From NCBI RefSeq assembly GCF_000203815.1, contig NW_004457624.1:1240001-1304000 (forward strand): a DNA stretch of 64,000 nt, given 5' to 3'. A model generated the notes under the pieces. The model worked only from the letters and a program-made list of their open reading frames with translations, was not told the DNA's origin and did not search any database. Shown here one piece after another: positions 1 through 12,335 of this stretch. Source of the DNA: Cavenderia fasciculata (taxonomy: Eukaryota; Evosea; Eumycetozoa; Acytosteliales; Cavenderiaceae). How positions within the stretch are numbered: the first letter of the stretch is position 1; every line of letters starts with the position of its first letter. A program made the position numbers and the translations under genes.

Positions 1-1592
1 CTTTTCGGCTTCGGGGATGGTACTATTTTTGTCTGGATGGTATTGGAGCGCCAACTTTCTGTAGGCCTTTTTAATATCAACTTCATTGCAGTCTTTGGCA
101 ACACCCAAGATCTTGTAATAGTCCTTTCTTGCTGCCTTTTTGAGTGCAATCTTGGCCTCTTTAAGGTTTCTTCTAATATCGTCGCTTTCGTCCAATCCCT
201 TGGCCTTTTCCAAATCTCTTACTGCGTCTTCGTACATTTCTTGTTTCATATATAATTGTGCTCTTCTTGTCATTGCCTTTACATAGTTTGGATCCAATTC
301 CAATGCCTTTGTACAATCATCAATTGCTTCTCTTGTTTTATTCAACTAAATTTAGAAAAAATAAGTTAGGTTTTGTTGTTGGGTTAGTTTTCAATCAATG
401 TAATGATCATTATATTATATTTCTATCTACATACTTGAACGGCAGTAGCAGCTCTATTATTATAAATTTGAGCATTGAGAGTATCAAACTTTGGATCGAT
501 TTCAAGTGCTTCGCTGAAAAGCTCGTATGCTTTTTCATAGTCCTTGGCGACGAATGCCTCGTTACCAGCCTTTTTCTTGGCTTCCAAGTTATTTAATTTT
601 TTCAAAGCGACACGACTATCACTGAAATCTGGATCGTACACCAAAGAGTTCTTAAAATGTTGTGCAGCTGATGCCATATTGTTACTGTAATATAATGCCA
701 AACCTCTGACATATAATAATTCTGGGTTCATTTGATCATCTTGTAATAGTTGTCTAAACAAAAAAAATAAAATAATTATATTAATATTTATATATATATT
801 TTTGGTCGATCGATCGATTGATATATCGATAATATATCTATGATATAGTTGTTTTTTTTTTGTATACATACGACATTAAATTTTGAGCCTTTCCATAATG
901 CTTGTTTTCAATTAATAATTTACCCTTTAATATGTTGGAGGCAAGGTGATATTTGGCATAGTTTAAGACTTGTTCGATTTCAGAGAGAGCCAAAGTTGGA
1001 TTGCTTTCATAGTGGTCCTTTGCGTTTTGTAATTGTTTCTCAACGTTTGCAATTGTGTTCTTTTCGGTCAAGAGTTCGTGGTTCATTGGATCGACAACCA
1101 ATCCAGAGACAATGACGGTCTTTGCCTCTTCGAATTTACCCAATTGTACCAATGCCTTGGCTTCACGGGTGTATCCCTTGATAAAGGTCTTGTCGACAGT
1201 CAATGCCTTTTGAGAGTCTGCAATACAATCTCTTAATGACCCCTTGGTTGCAATTGCCAAGTGTGCTGCTGCTCTATTACCATAATATGCCGCTATTGTT
1301 CCATTTGATTTTTCTAAAAGTATGTTTTAAAAAAATAACATATGATTTTAGTAAGTAAGTAAGTACATGTGATATCTATTTAATATATTATATTATATTA
1401 ATATATATCTCGACGACTATATCTTATATATCTTTGTAAAAAGTAGTCGTAGTATCAATGTAGTTGCTATTCTCTTTCATTCAACTTACCAATAGCTTCT
1501 GTAAAACATCGAATTGCATCATTGTATCTTTGATGTTTGAAGTGTTCGTTTCCCTTGTTCTTTAACTCTTCGTGGCTGTATTCGACTTCCAT
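1..1592 (-). CDS. dnajc7: DNAJC7-like TPR/J-domain co-chaperone (partial, 3' end outside window)
   Basis: Co-chaperone expected to link Hsp70 and Hsp90 in the cytosol. The model is complement(join(<1..345, 435..753, 872..1313, 1490..1592)); all junctions are GT-AG and keep frame. Translation starts [20 protein letters not shown] at 1592. It is built of tetratricopeptide repeats, for example [20 protein letters not shown] and a [20 protein letters not shown] repeat. At the window edge it enters a J domain ([20 protein letters not shown]) with the Hsp70-activating HPD tripeptide in [11 protein letters not shown] repeats followed by a C-terminal J domain is the DNAJC7 (TPR2) architecture. The rest of the J domain lies before base 1. 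The assignment is confident at family level. Confidence 0.9.
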
Positions 1593-2157
1593 TTCTCTTT
1601 ATCTCTGTCTTTAGTTTACTGCTGCTGTAAAGTTGGATGAAATGTTATGTGTATTTAAAAAAAAATTGAAAATGAATGAGATGGTGAATTCGACGATTCA
1701 GGCTCTAATAATAAATAATAATAAATATTTTAAATTAATAAATATTTATAAATTTGTTGAGTGAAGGGTATATAGATAGATAAATAGATTTATAGGTATA
1801 TATTATGTTCTATTAAGAATTGAATATATTAAATAATCACGACTAAAAAGTGAGTATAGTATCAAGAGCAATCTTGAGTGTAATGTGTGAGTCGTTAGTC
1901 TTTCTTTGACTTTGAACGAAAATTCATTGTTTTTTCATCGGATTTCCCTGCTTAAAAAAAAATGTTTTTTTGGGTCTGTGGATACATGGAACGCATATTC
2001 GATGTTTTATATATTTTTACAAAAATCACTTTTATTTTTAAAATACTATTTAATACATGTGTGTGTATGATGAATGATTGATGAGGTATCATCGTTTTTG
2101 TTTTTTTTTTTTTTCTTTTTTTTTTTGTACATATGATATTATTAATTGTTTGTTTGT
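1593..2157. other. Intergenic: 5' flank of the DNAJC7 gene and 3' flank of the UBR gene
   Basis: About 565 bases of AT-rich sequence with poly-T and poly-A runs (for example near 2100-2125). The DNAJC7 promoter should lie at its left side on the minus strand and the polyadenylation region of the UBR gene at its right side. I see no ORF with coding character and no RNA gene. Confidence 0.6.
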
Positions 2158-5100
2158 TTAATTAAACTTTCTAGAATTATTACTATTCATCCAATGTTTG
2201 TAGAGATTCTTTAATTTCTTTTGGGAGAGGGTGAGGGAAGTATCGGGAGTTACACATTCAACACCATGTGGATTGAGGTAGATGCCAAATGGATAGAAAC
2301 TGGATGTTTTACCATGCTCCTCTTTGAGAACCTTGACTAATGGATTATCGATGCACATAAAGAGACCAAATGGGGTGTTTGGACAACGGTAAGAGTGGAT
2401 AAAGCTGCTGCCCTTGCAATTGTCAGAGACACAGAAACGCAAACCACAAAACATGCAGACTGATTTCTTAAGATTTTTGCAGTGGTCGCAGTGGCCACCA
2501 TCCAAGTTGACACGCAAAAAGTCAATATAACGTTCGGGAAGGTTGATAAACTTGGGCAAGTGCTTAAAGGATGATGGTGGAGGATAGACACCTACAAACT
2601 TGGATCCCTTTGGTGTATTGACTAGTGAGCAGTAGTGATCAATCAATGGTGTAAAGTCCATGGCCGATACAAACTTGTCGATCGAGTTGACATTGAGGTA
2701 CTCTTTCATCTTGCCAAAATCAGAGAAATCTTCAATGGAAATGGTGGCTTGTGGACTATCGGCTGTGACGGGTAGGTAAAACTCACGGAACAGGTACATC
2801 TTACGGAGGTATGGTAGGATCTGGTCGTTAAAGTCTTCAATGGCCTCTGGGCCGAGTGGATTGGCCTTGACATCGTTGATAAAGGCAGTGAGCGACTTTT
2901 TGGTGATATCAGCGTGGCCAACTGTACGCATCATGTGCATGATGAGCATGTTAAAGAGATAGACTGTGTAACCGTGTGCGATACAGTTGAATGGATCACA
3001 GTTGGAGAGATACACTTGGTAGGTCGAAGCGATAAATGGGTCCATTAAAAAGAGGTAGCTGCTCTCCATTGGCAAGTGTCCTTCTTGGATAGGTGGCACG
3101 TTGCATGCCATGATGACGTTGAAGAGACGTTTGAGTGTTGCCACTTCCTTGTTAAACTCGGTTTGTTTCATCAAAAAGTATGGACTGTCCGAGTAGAGTG
3201 ACGTCTTTCTAGACTTGAGTTCGAGTGTCTCGATGTTTTGCAATACATACTTCCACATGTATCTCTCAATCACCGTAGCATTCTCCTTGTTCATAAAGAG
3301 GAAAAAGTCAAACTTGCACAAAGCAGTGTAAAAGAGTTTACGTGCTTCGAGCGATTCGATAGTGTTGTCAACTGTGAGTGGAATGATAACATTGGATGGC
3401 AACGAACACAATGGGCAAGAGAATCCATCTTCAAAGGTTGGATGTAGTTTTCTCAAACAGGTTTGATGAACATTATGAGAACACGAAGAGATGTAGGTAG
3501 ATGCGGAACGGTAAAAGAGGAAACAAGCAAACAACGATGGCTCGTCACCCTTGTTGGGGAGGTATGGTAGAGATCCTGGATTGATCTCATTGTAATAGTA
3601 CTCGTCCAAAAAGTTGACATAGGCATCTGGAAGAGTTTCATCGGCAATGTGACGTTCGACTTCCAACTTGTTGTGTAATTGAGATGTAGATGTAATATCA
3701 ATGTATCCAATAGAGTAGAGGATCTCTTGTTCCTTTCCAGTTTGACAAATAATACAACATTCATCGAGATTGACTGGTTCTTGATGAGCATGTTCTTCAT
3801 CATCATCAAATATCTCCTTGATCTTGAGTAGTGATGGATTTGGTGGTGACATTATTGGTACATTCTTAATCTCTTCCAAAGGTTCTTCTTCTTCCTCTTC
3901 CTCTTCTTCATCAAATTCTTCGATTTTAGTTTTTTCAATCTTTGGTTCTACAATCTTTGGTTTTTCAATCTCTTCAATTTCTTCTTCTTCATCTTCTTGT
4001 TTCTTAGTTGAAGTTGTAGTAGTAGTGGTAGTCGTAGTAGTAGTAGTAGTAGAGGTTGATTCTTCTTCTTCTTCCTCTTCTTCACCTTCAACCTTTTCTT
4101 TCTTTTCAACCTTTACCTTTTCCAACTTTTCTTCATCATTGATATTTGCTGGGGGAGTAGAAACAATACTTGAAATGGTTGGTGAACTTGGTTCTAGTTT
4201 ACCTTCAGCAGCTGATAAAAAGTATTGTTGTTGTTGACGCATTTGTTCGAGAATCTTTTTACGCTTATCCGAGATGGATTTCTTTTGATCGATTTCCTCT
4301 TGAGAGGTTTGAGTTGATTGACCGAGTTCAACACCAACATCCTTGATGTATTGTTTAATGTTGGCATTAAAGTCACCGAGCATAGTAAAGATGTAACGAA
4401 GAGCAGCCTTTTTCTCCACGTTGAGTGACTGTTTGGTGGATTGCCAAATTTCAATCAACAAATCCAAAAGCGATGTTTGCTTTTTGTCTTGTCCAACGGC
4501 CAATTCAACATTGTACTTTTTGATGACATTGAAAAAGGAGAGTTTTCTTGGTGTAACCCATTCCAATTTGTTTTCGAGTGCATAAAACTCGTCGATCGAT
4601 TTTTGAATCTCTTCCTTGCCCTCTAGTGTTGGGAGATGTTCATCGTGGAAGGTCTTGAGACCCGAAGCCAAGATGTAGAGGAAGTCGTTGGCAACGATAT
4701 CAGTCTTTTTGAGCAATAATCTAATGACTGGCAACAAATCAAATGAATCGTCGTATCCGATATAGTCGTTGTGGAGGAACTCTAAAAGGACGGCAAACAC
4801 AATTTCAAAGAGTGTTGGATCGTCAAACACATCTTGAACGGCCTTGAATTGTGGCTTGAGTGGTGTAAGAGTGGGAGGAATGGGGAATTCGTCTGGAATG
4901 TCGTTACGCTTTTGGTATTCCTTGTAGTTTTGAATGGTTCTAGACTTTAGAATATTCTTGTATTTGAGTGAAAGGAATGGATAAAACAAATCAACATCCT
5001 TCCAATATTCATCCTTTAATACTCTAACTTGTTCCTTTTTAACTGATACCTCTTCAACTATCTTTTTAATGGTTGATGGTGGTGTTTCTTTAAATATAAA

Positions 5101-7629
5101 TCCTAATTTTAGCTAAAGTAATAATATATTAATATTAATTGATATCAATCTTTTTTTCTAAAACTCCTCTCTTCTTACATTTTCTAAAATAAAGAAACCA
5201 GATGAAATAACTTGAATCATATGATATCTAATTTCATCTTCAGTTGGATTAACAGTACCTCTAACTTGGAATGATGAAATTAATAAAGCAAATAATTCAT
5301 TAAATGCTGTACTATTGTCTAAAAAATTAAAAAAAAAAAAAATATTAATAAAAAGAATTAATGAATAAATGAATGTTTCTATCTTTTTCTACTTTTTACT
5401 TACTATAAATATCAACAGAAGTAATAACATTGAAAAAAGTATGAAGATAATGTCTTGGACCTAAGATCATAAGACCTACTTGAAGAGCAAAGAGATCACA
5501 CATCATGGTTGGATCAGTGAGGAATTCAGTTGATTGTTGTGACTTTAAAAGGTTTTCCTTTGGATCATATGATGGATCATAAGAGATGTAACAAACTCTG
5601 AAAAGCAGTACAGTGTTGACCATATTGACAACATCTTCAGTTGTATAGACAGATTTGATGGTATCAACCAATCCAACATGACTACCTTCCAAAATAACAT
5701 TACAAAGCATTCTATACAATGGGAAATGAACTGGAATTTCACTATACTTGAATTTTTGGAAGAAATCTTGGTGTGGTAATTTTAATCTAAAAACAAAAAA
5801 GAAACAAAACAAATGTAATTAGAATTGTGAAATATCAAATATTTTTTGATCTATCTATCATTTCTTTCTTACCCATTTCTTTCAAAAAGTGGTGGATAAA
5901 CAAGTTTGTTGATTTGACCAATGATTGCCAAAGATAATTTAGCAGGGGTATCTGGTTTCTCTGGTTTTTGAACTTCGACAAGATTCTTGATCGATGACAT
6001 GAGTTTGTGTTCGAGGGCAACGAGGAAACAGGTTGTAGTGATGGTTGGATCAACAAATTGAGGAGATGTAAAGTTATGAAGAGCCAATGCAAACTCCAAG
6101 TACAACTTGATCATATTATCATGTTCTACAAAGTATTTTCCAACTTGTTTGTTTTTGAATAGTTTTGGTACACATGTTAGATCGGTTTGTAACATTACCT
6201 CTTTTTCAATTTGTTTATCTGATTTATAAAATGGTTCTAAAAGTTTCATATAATCTTTCTATAAAATATAAAAGAAATAACAAAAAGAATAAGTATTGCA
6301 AGTTGAGTTGTTAATTATTTGTTTGCTTTCATACATGAGTTTTAAAAATTAATTCTAAAAAGTTATTTGAAGATAGACCAGTAGTAAATGGAATGAGGAT
6401 GGAAGAGGTTTCAAGATAGAATGAACCAATCAACATTGTGATTTCAGTAGAGAGGGTGTCACGTGGCGTAAAGATGTCGACATAGTTTTTGAGGTACTCT
6501 TCAAAGAGAACAAAACGAAAGAGACGATGATTGTCGATCAAGAGTGTAAGGAGATCGAGAAAGTACTCGAGAAGGTTTGGTCTACGGAAAATGTAGGAGA
6601 GGAAATGGTGCGACTCCAACATGACATTCTCATTGGTTGCGTAGGGGAGTGGAAGTGGAGAGTTGAGGTCAAAGTTGTTATAGTCGAGACGTTGTGACGA
6701 CACTTCCTGCGAGATGATGTGAATTAAGATGGATGAACGTGATGCGAGGAAGGCGAGCCATTCGAGAATCGTCTCAACGTTTGGCTTGTTGGCTTCAAAG
6801 TCGGCAGGCACCGCAGTCACTCTTTGCAAATAGGCAAATATATATCTGAAAAACAAATGCAAATCCTTTTGGACAAATGGCTGTACCGATCGGAACTGCT
6901 TGATCTGATTGTCTTCGTCCACATTCTGATGGTCGATACAGAACCCATGTGGATTGACCGACTCGGCATTACCACAATCACAAACAGCTGACGAGTTTTC
7001 TCCAACTGTAAATGAATGATTCTCATCAATATGTGGTCCATTAAAGAAACACGTTGCGCCTAAAAAAAGTAAGTAAAAGTAAAAGTATAAGTATATTGAT
7101 AATAATTAAACAAAAGGTTTTATATTATATATTAAGTTTACTTACAGAAACAACTGTTTTCAGTATTTGTACAAGTTAGACAGGTAAAGAACCATGATGA
7201 TTTGTTTCTTGTTTCTACAAGTATGTTTGTTCAATTATGTATGTTAGCTATGTATGAGATATATGTTTCATTTAATTTAAATGTTTACATACCAAATTGA
7301 CATTTTAAAGTGTCTTCTGATGGATATTTATCAAAGAATGACTCAATCTCCATAAAACAACAACGCTTGAATAAACCTTCGAGCAAATCAACCGTTATCT
7401 TTAGGTCTTTTGCACTGAGTTCATCGAGGACAGTCTTTAATGGAGGTGGTTCTCGAAGCAAGTCAGTTCCCCCAACCAAAGATACCGGTGAAGAAGTATC
7501 GTAGGCAGACGATGGTGAAGTAGCTCCATTGCTTGAGGTGTCGCTTAAAGGTTGTCCAGAATCACCACCACGTTGTTGTTGTTGATTTTGGTTCGATCCG
7601 CTCTTTGCTGCAGAGTTTGTATTACCCAT
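2158..7629 (-). CDS. UBR-box / RING-H2 N-recognin-type E3 ubiquitin ligase
   Basis: Likely ubiquitin ligase of the UBR1/UBR2/UBR3 family (N-degron pathway). The model is complement(join(2158..5112, 5179..5318, 5404..5786, 5873..6258, 6335..7059, 7146..7214, 7293..7629)), 4,995 bases and 1,664 residues, in frame throughout. The UBR box spans about residues 111-185 and is assembled from exons 1-3; its ligands appear in FFTCLTCTNTENSCFCATCF, then HIDENHSF and VCDCGNAESVNPHGFCIDH. Low-complexity acidic and Thr runs lie at about 1010-1110. A RING-H2 runs from CCIICQTGK (about 1134), through a long insert, to CSHNVHQTCLRKLHP and FSCPLC (about 1225-1247). A C-terminal Cys-rich UAIN-like segment, HCDHCKNLKKSVCMFCGL, lies near 1554. 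The N-terminus MGNTNSAAKSG fits the N-myristoylation consensus. I cannot tell UBR1/2 from UBR3 without alignment. Confidence 0.88.
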
Positions 7630-8245
7630 CTCTCTCTGCTAAATATTACTTCTATACAACTAAACTAAACTATATTACTTATACAACTTATACAACTCAA
7701 CTATATATATTAAAAACAAATACAATATTACGATAATGATGATATCTACAAGGTGTTGTGAGTGATGTTAGGTTTGGTTTGTTGTTGTATTATAATAGAT
7801 TGATTGGTGTTGAAAGAAAGATAAAGATAATAAGATAGATTGATGTGTTAAAAGTGTGAAGATTGAGGAGGAGCCGTTCAATTCAGCTAAATTAGTTGCA
7901 AAAATAAAATTACAGGTTTCTCAGTATTGTCCCATTTTTCATCATAGCAATGATGACATAATAGTTATATTATCTAAAAGTATCACAAGACAAGATATCA
8001 AATGATCAAGACTACATATTCATTGGTTGGTCGGTCATTAATACCACCATTTAATAATATAAATATAAAAATATAAATAAATAAATATAAATAGTAGTTT
8101 TTAATAATAACCTCGATTTTAGTTAGGGAAAAAATGAGAGTTGAATCAGTTATTCGTCGAAAGTAGGACACTTTCGTTTCATTCATTCTTTCATTCATTC
8201 ATTTGTTTAGAGCTATTATTAATATATATTTATATCTTATATTGA
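7630..8245. promoter_or_regulatory. Divergent intergenic region between the UBR ligase and ZNF277-like genes
   Basis: The two genes start in opposite directions from this 616-base AT-rich stretch, so it must hold both promoters. It contains A/T tracts and short tandem TATA-like stretches but no motif I can name with confidence. An apparent minus-strand ORF here is AT-driven and looks non-coding. Confidence 0.5.
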
Positions 8246-9889
8246 ATGATGGCTGATAACACAACTAATCCACCAACTACAGATACTACTACAACTACAA
8301 CAAGTCAAGATGCAGTTTATTGGGCACCACTAAAACCATTGACAACACCACTTGTCTTTCAATTGGCTGATACTAGACCTACAGTATGTGCAGTCAAGTT
8401 CCCATGTTTGTTGTGTGAACATGTAGAATATGAATCTAGACCTACATTGGAGCACTTGTTGGTAGAACACAAGCTCGTTATTGCCGATGTCAACTCGGTT
8501 GCCAACCTTTCATCCTATCTCTTTCACTGGCGTTCACTTATGAAGGACAAGCCTATTGCACACTACACAACCACCATTCACACGCAACAAACCCCTTCTG
8601 CACCACCAACCAACTATTATCTCCTCTCTGACGTTCTCCAAGAGGATCAAGCACTCAGACGTAAACTTCAAACCGAGAGACTCAGCTTTGTCCTCGATCA
8701 ACAACACCGTGAACGTACCGATCCATCCTTTTCCTCTTCTTGTCCAATGTGTTTGGAAGAATTCAAAGGTGATAGATCCGCTGTTAGTTCTCATTTATTC
8801 GAACAACATAGGTATGTTGGTCAAACAAACAAAACAATTTTTCAAAACAAAAACGAGTATTAACTTTATTCAATTTATTCTTGATACTTTAGTTTTAATA
8901 TTGGATTACCAGACAATTTAGTAAATATTAATGAATTGTTGGATTTATTAAAAGAGAAATATGATATTTGTCAATGTTTGTATTGTGAAAAGATTTTCAA
9001 GAGTCAAGCAGTCTTGAAACAACATATGAAAAAGAAGAAACATGTACGTCTCAATCCACACAATACAGAGTACGATCGATTCTATCTCTTAAACTATCTC
9101 GAACCTGGAAAGAATTGGGAGGAAATTAAAAAGGAAAAGGATGTTGAGGATGAAGATGAAAAGGATGATATCCTCTCTCAAGATACCGATGGTGAGAGTA
9201 ATGTTGATAATACAGTTGATGAAAATGATAAAGTGTATGTACAGATATAAACATATTCTTATATCGATTAAATTAATATTTAAATTAATATTCTCTTTAG
9301 TGCACAATGGGAAGATTGGGAGGAAAATTCAGATGATGAACCAGATCACCAAATTGTTTGTTTATACTGTCCAAATCAATACGACACTCAAGATGATATT
9401 TTAAATCATATGATTAAAACTCACAAGTTTGATTTATTTAAAGTTAGAAAAGATCAAAGTATGTTTAGATAGTTAATAATACCATAAATTATTGTCTACT
9501 AATTATTATTGAATCTTTATTTAGATTTAGATTACTATGACTCTATTAAATTAATTAATTTTATTAGAAGACAATCCTATGAATTAAATTGTCCAATGTG
9601 TGGATTAAAACACCAAGATGAGGCAGATTTAAACAAACATATTCAATCAAATGACCATGTTGGTGTTGACAAGAACAACGAGATGTGGCGTGATGCTCAA
9701 TTCCTTTTCCCAACCTATGAGAACGACAGTCTCTTGCGTAGTTTTGAAGATTTCGAGGATCAAGCATATGAACAAGAATGGCAAGAAGATGAGAATAAAT
9801 ACCAAGAAGAAATGATGGAAGAACTCAAATTTGAAAGAGAACTGGTTCTTGAAAGACTTACAAAAGCCAATGTTCAACTACCAATTTAA
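8246..9889 (+). CDS. ZNF277-like C2H2 zinc-finger protein
   Basis: The model is join(8246..8811, 8893..9234, 9301..9458, 9525..9889), 1,431 bases and 476 residues, in frame across all junctions. C2H2-type modules are visible at CLLCEHVEYESRPTLEHLL (about residue 52), CPMCLEEFKGDRSAVSSHLF (about 166), CLYCEKIFKSQAVLKQHM (about 217), CLYCPNQYDTQDDILNHM (about 322) and CPMCGLKHQDEADLNKHI (about 377). This spacing, the conserved linker KNWEEIKKEKD and the SIKLINFIRRQ segment before the last finger match the ZNF277 family, linked in animals to chromatin and the ribosomal protein uS5. The start is one of two adjacent ATGs. An acidic run lies between fingers 3 and 4. Function in amoebae is unknown. 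Confidence 0.85.
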
Positions 9890-10192
9890 ATCCAAAAAAG
9901 ACCAACAACAACAACAAGAATATGATTCAATCAATACAATAACCAACCACATATATATATTATTTGTATATTAATTTAATTGACCAAATTTGTCTTCTTG
10001 TATGAATGAATGATCTTTTCCTATCTTTTCTATTTATAAATCTTCAATATATTACCTAATTTGAGAAAAACTAAAACTCGAGTCTCAAGATGGGTGATGA
10101 TCATCAATTTTTAAAGTAGTTACTACTTTCATTCATTGTATATTGCTTAGTTAGGTTACTCATCTAGATATTTTATAAACAACAACTCTAAC
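9890..10192. other. Intergenic between two plus-strand genes
   Basis: About 300 bases holding the 3' UTR of the ZNF277-like gene and the promoter of the SKI8-like gene. AT-rich; no other feature seen. Confidence 0.5.
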
Positions 10193-11545
10193 ATGGTATG
10201 AACACATTCAGTACTCAGCACAAATGTCACAGGTTACTAATATGATCTGATCATTATCATTCTTCATACAGTATGAAATTACAAAGAAAATAACAGGTGC
10301 ACATGAAGAAGGTATCTGGTGTGTATCATGGAAAGGTGATACTGTTGCTACAGGTGGTATGAGCTCAAAGGTAAAGACTTGGTATGTATCGATCGATCGT
10401 GTAGAAATAATACAGTCAGTAATAGAATAGGTGCAAGATTTTAACACTTTTACATTCAACACTCTCTCTCTCTCTTAGGAATGCTACATCTACCAACTTC
10501 CTTACAGATAGAAAGACATTCACCAATCATACATTGGGTGTGTCTTCATTGGATATAGATGAGAATTGTCAAAGTATGTCATGATAAGATCAATCTTGGA
10601 TGTAATGTATCTCATTATCTAATATATAATCTTTCTCTTTTCTTTTAACTTTAAAAGACTTTGTAACTAGTGGATTAGATTCACATGTAAGATTATGGAA
10701 TTTAACAGATAATACATTATCAAAGGATATTGATGTTGGACCACGTGTGTATTTTAAAACAAACAAACAAACAAATGTGATGACAGATTTAATTAACATT
10801 TCTTATCATTTCATTTATATAGTTGGAACATGGTCAACAGCATTTAGTCCAAAAGGAGATATATTTGTAACAGTATCACAAAAGGGAGCAGTCAATATAT
10901 GGTCAAGCAAGACAGGCGATAAAATTAGAACATTCCAAACTGGCACTCCATCCAAAGTATCGATATTGAATGCAACCTATTCTCCCAAAGACAATCATAT
11001 AGCATGTGCTGGTAGCGATGGTGTTGTCTCAATCTATGATGTTGAAACTGGCAAAAGAGTCAACAATTTCAACGCTCATTCTACATCTATTCGTTCGATC
11101 TGTTACTCTCCAGACGGCGCCACTATATTTACTGCCTCTGAAGACACCCAAATACGTATCTCTGATCCACTCAGCAGCAGTGGTTCCATAGCATCCTTCC
11201 AAGGACATTCATCTTGGGTACTTTCAGTTGCATGTTCAAATGATGGAAAGAAAATAGCTTCAGGGTATGAATAATGATGATAGAGACGAAGAAGAGAACT
11301 TTAAAAATGCACATGTTCAATTTTGACTAATACTGTATCTTTTCTTTTCTTTCTTCTTTATATATAAACAAAACAGATCAAGTGATCGTAGAGTTAAGAT
11401 TTGGGATATTTCAACTAGAAAGTGTGATCACACATTCCAAGATCATGCCGACCAGGTATGGGGTGTTGCATGGTCACCCGATGGATCTAAATTGGTTTCA
11501 GTTTCTGATGATTGTAGTATGATTGGTTACTCTATCAAACAATAA
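10193..11545 (+). CDS. wdr61: SKI8/WDR61-like WD40 protein
   Basis: Small beta-propeller scaffold; the family serves in the Ski complex (cytoplasmic exosome cofactor) and with Paf1C. The model is join(10193..10195, 10272..10381, 10479..10573, 10658..10744, 10823..11264, 11377..11545), 906 bases and 301 residues, close to the family's usual size. Exon 1 is the ATG alone, followed at once by GTATGA; no in-frame ATG precedes the conserved [16 protein letters not shown] in exon 2. WD units are visible as [46 protein letters not shown] and [13 protein letters not shown]. The C-terminus is short and ends MIGYSIKQ. Family call is strong. Confidence 0.88.
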
Positions 11546-12139
11546 AGATAATAATAATAAATATATATATTTAATTATTATATTATATCAATAAAAAGAT
11601 AGATATAAAAAGAAGATAAGATAATTAATTAATGTTGCTATTAATAATATTATAAATAATATATTATCTTGATTAATTGATGGATGGGATTCATTAACTT
11701 GAGATGGTTGAAGATCTTTTTTTCTACCAAACCAGCCTGTGTAACCCCGATCGCCCTTATCCTTCTAATTGTCAGTGGAGGTTGTTTTTTGTTGCATGCG
11801 TAATGTTTTGTTGTCAAGTTTTTTTGCACAGCCATCCCAACAACAATTTTTAATAAATTATTTTTTTTGCGACCAACCGCCTTTCTCTCTCAGCTCTGCA
11901 ACACCTCTCTGCACATAGTAACCTTTGTTTAAAGCTAAAACAAATAGCAACACCAACAAACTATTACATCGTATCTACGAAAACGAAAGAGATCACTCAT
12001 CCATCACTTTACTTTTAATATATTAAATATAAATAAATACTTTATTATTAGAACCATTCATACAATTTACTTTACTCGTATAATTGTTACTCAAGTCACA
12101 ACCAAAACAAACAAAACACCCTTTTATTGTTACCATTAT
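11546..12139. other. Intergenic / 5' flank of bZIP gene
   Basis: AT-rich 3' UTR of the WD40 gene followed by the upstream region of the bZIP gene. A more mixed-composition block lies at about 11690-11960 (with a CCAACCGCC-type stretch). A 61-codon minus-strand ORF at 11650-11835 has no family resemblance and I do not call it. No RNA gene recognised. Confidence 0.4.
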
Positions 12140-12232
12140 ATGCATAGCAATCAACTATATTCTTTTCTTCAGAGAAAGATAGGAGCTGTCAAACATATCT
12201 GTCATAGTAGTTATAGTGGTTGGCAAGAATAA
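12140..12232 (+). promoter_or_regulatory. Upstream ORF (30 codons) in the bZIP 5' leader
   Basis: An ATG at 12140 opens a reading frame encoding MHSNQLYSFLQRKIGAVKHI and ten more residues, ending at the TAA 12230-12232. It ends about 100 bases before the bZIP start. Its base composition is less AT-biased than the flanking leader. Whether the transcript starts upstream of it is not visible from sequence, so a translational control role is inference. Confidence 0.4.
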
Positions 12233-12335
12233 ATAATTTATACAAACAACAATAATTTATACATATACATATAAATATACATACACACAAGTAGTTAGTA
12301 ATAATAATAATACATACAATACATACAAGTATAAA

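Noticed and set aside
3818-4237. Plus-strand Ser/Val-rich ORF within the UBR gene
   Set aside because: Antisense of the acidic and Thr runs of the ligase.
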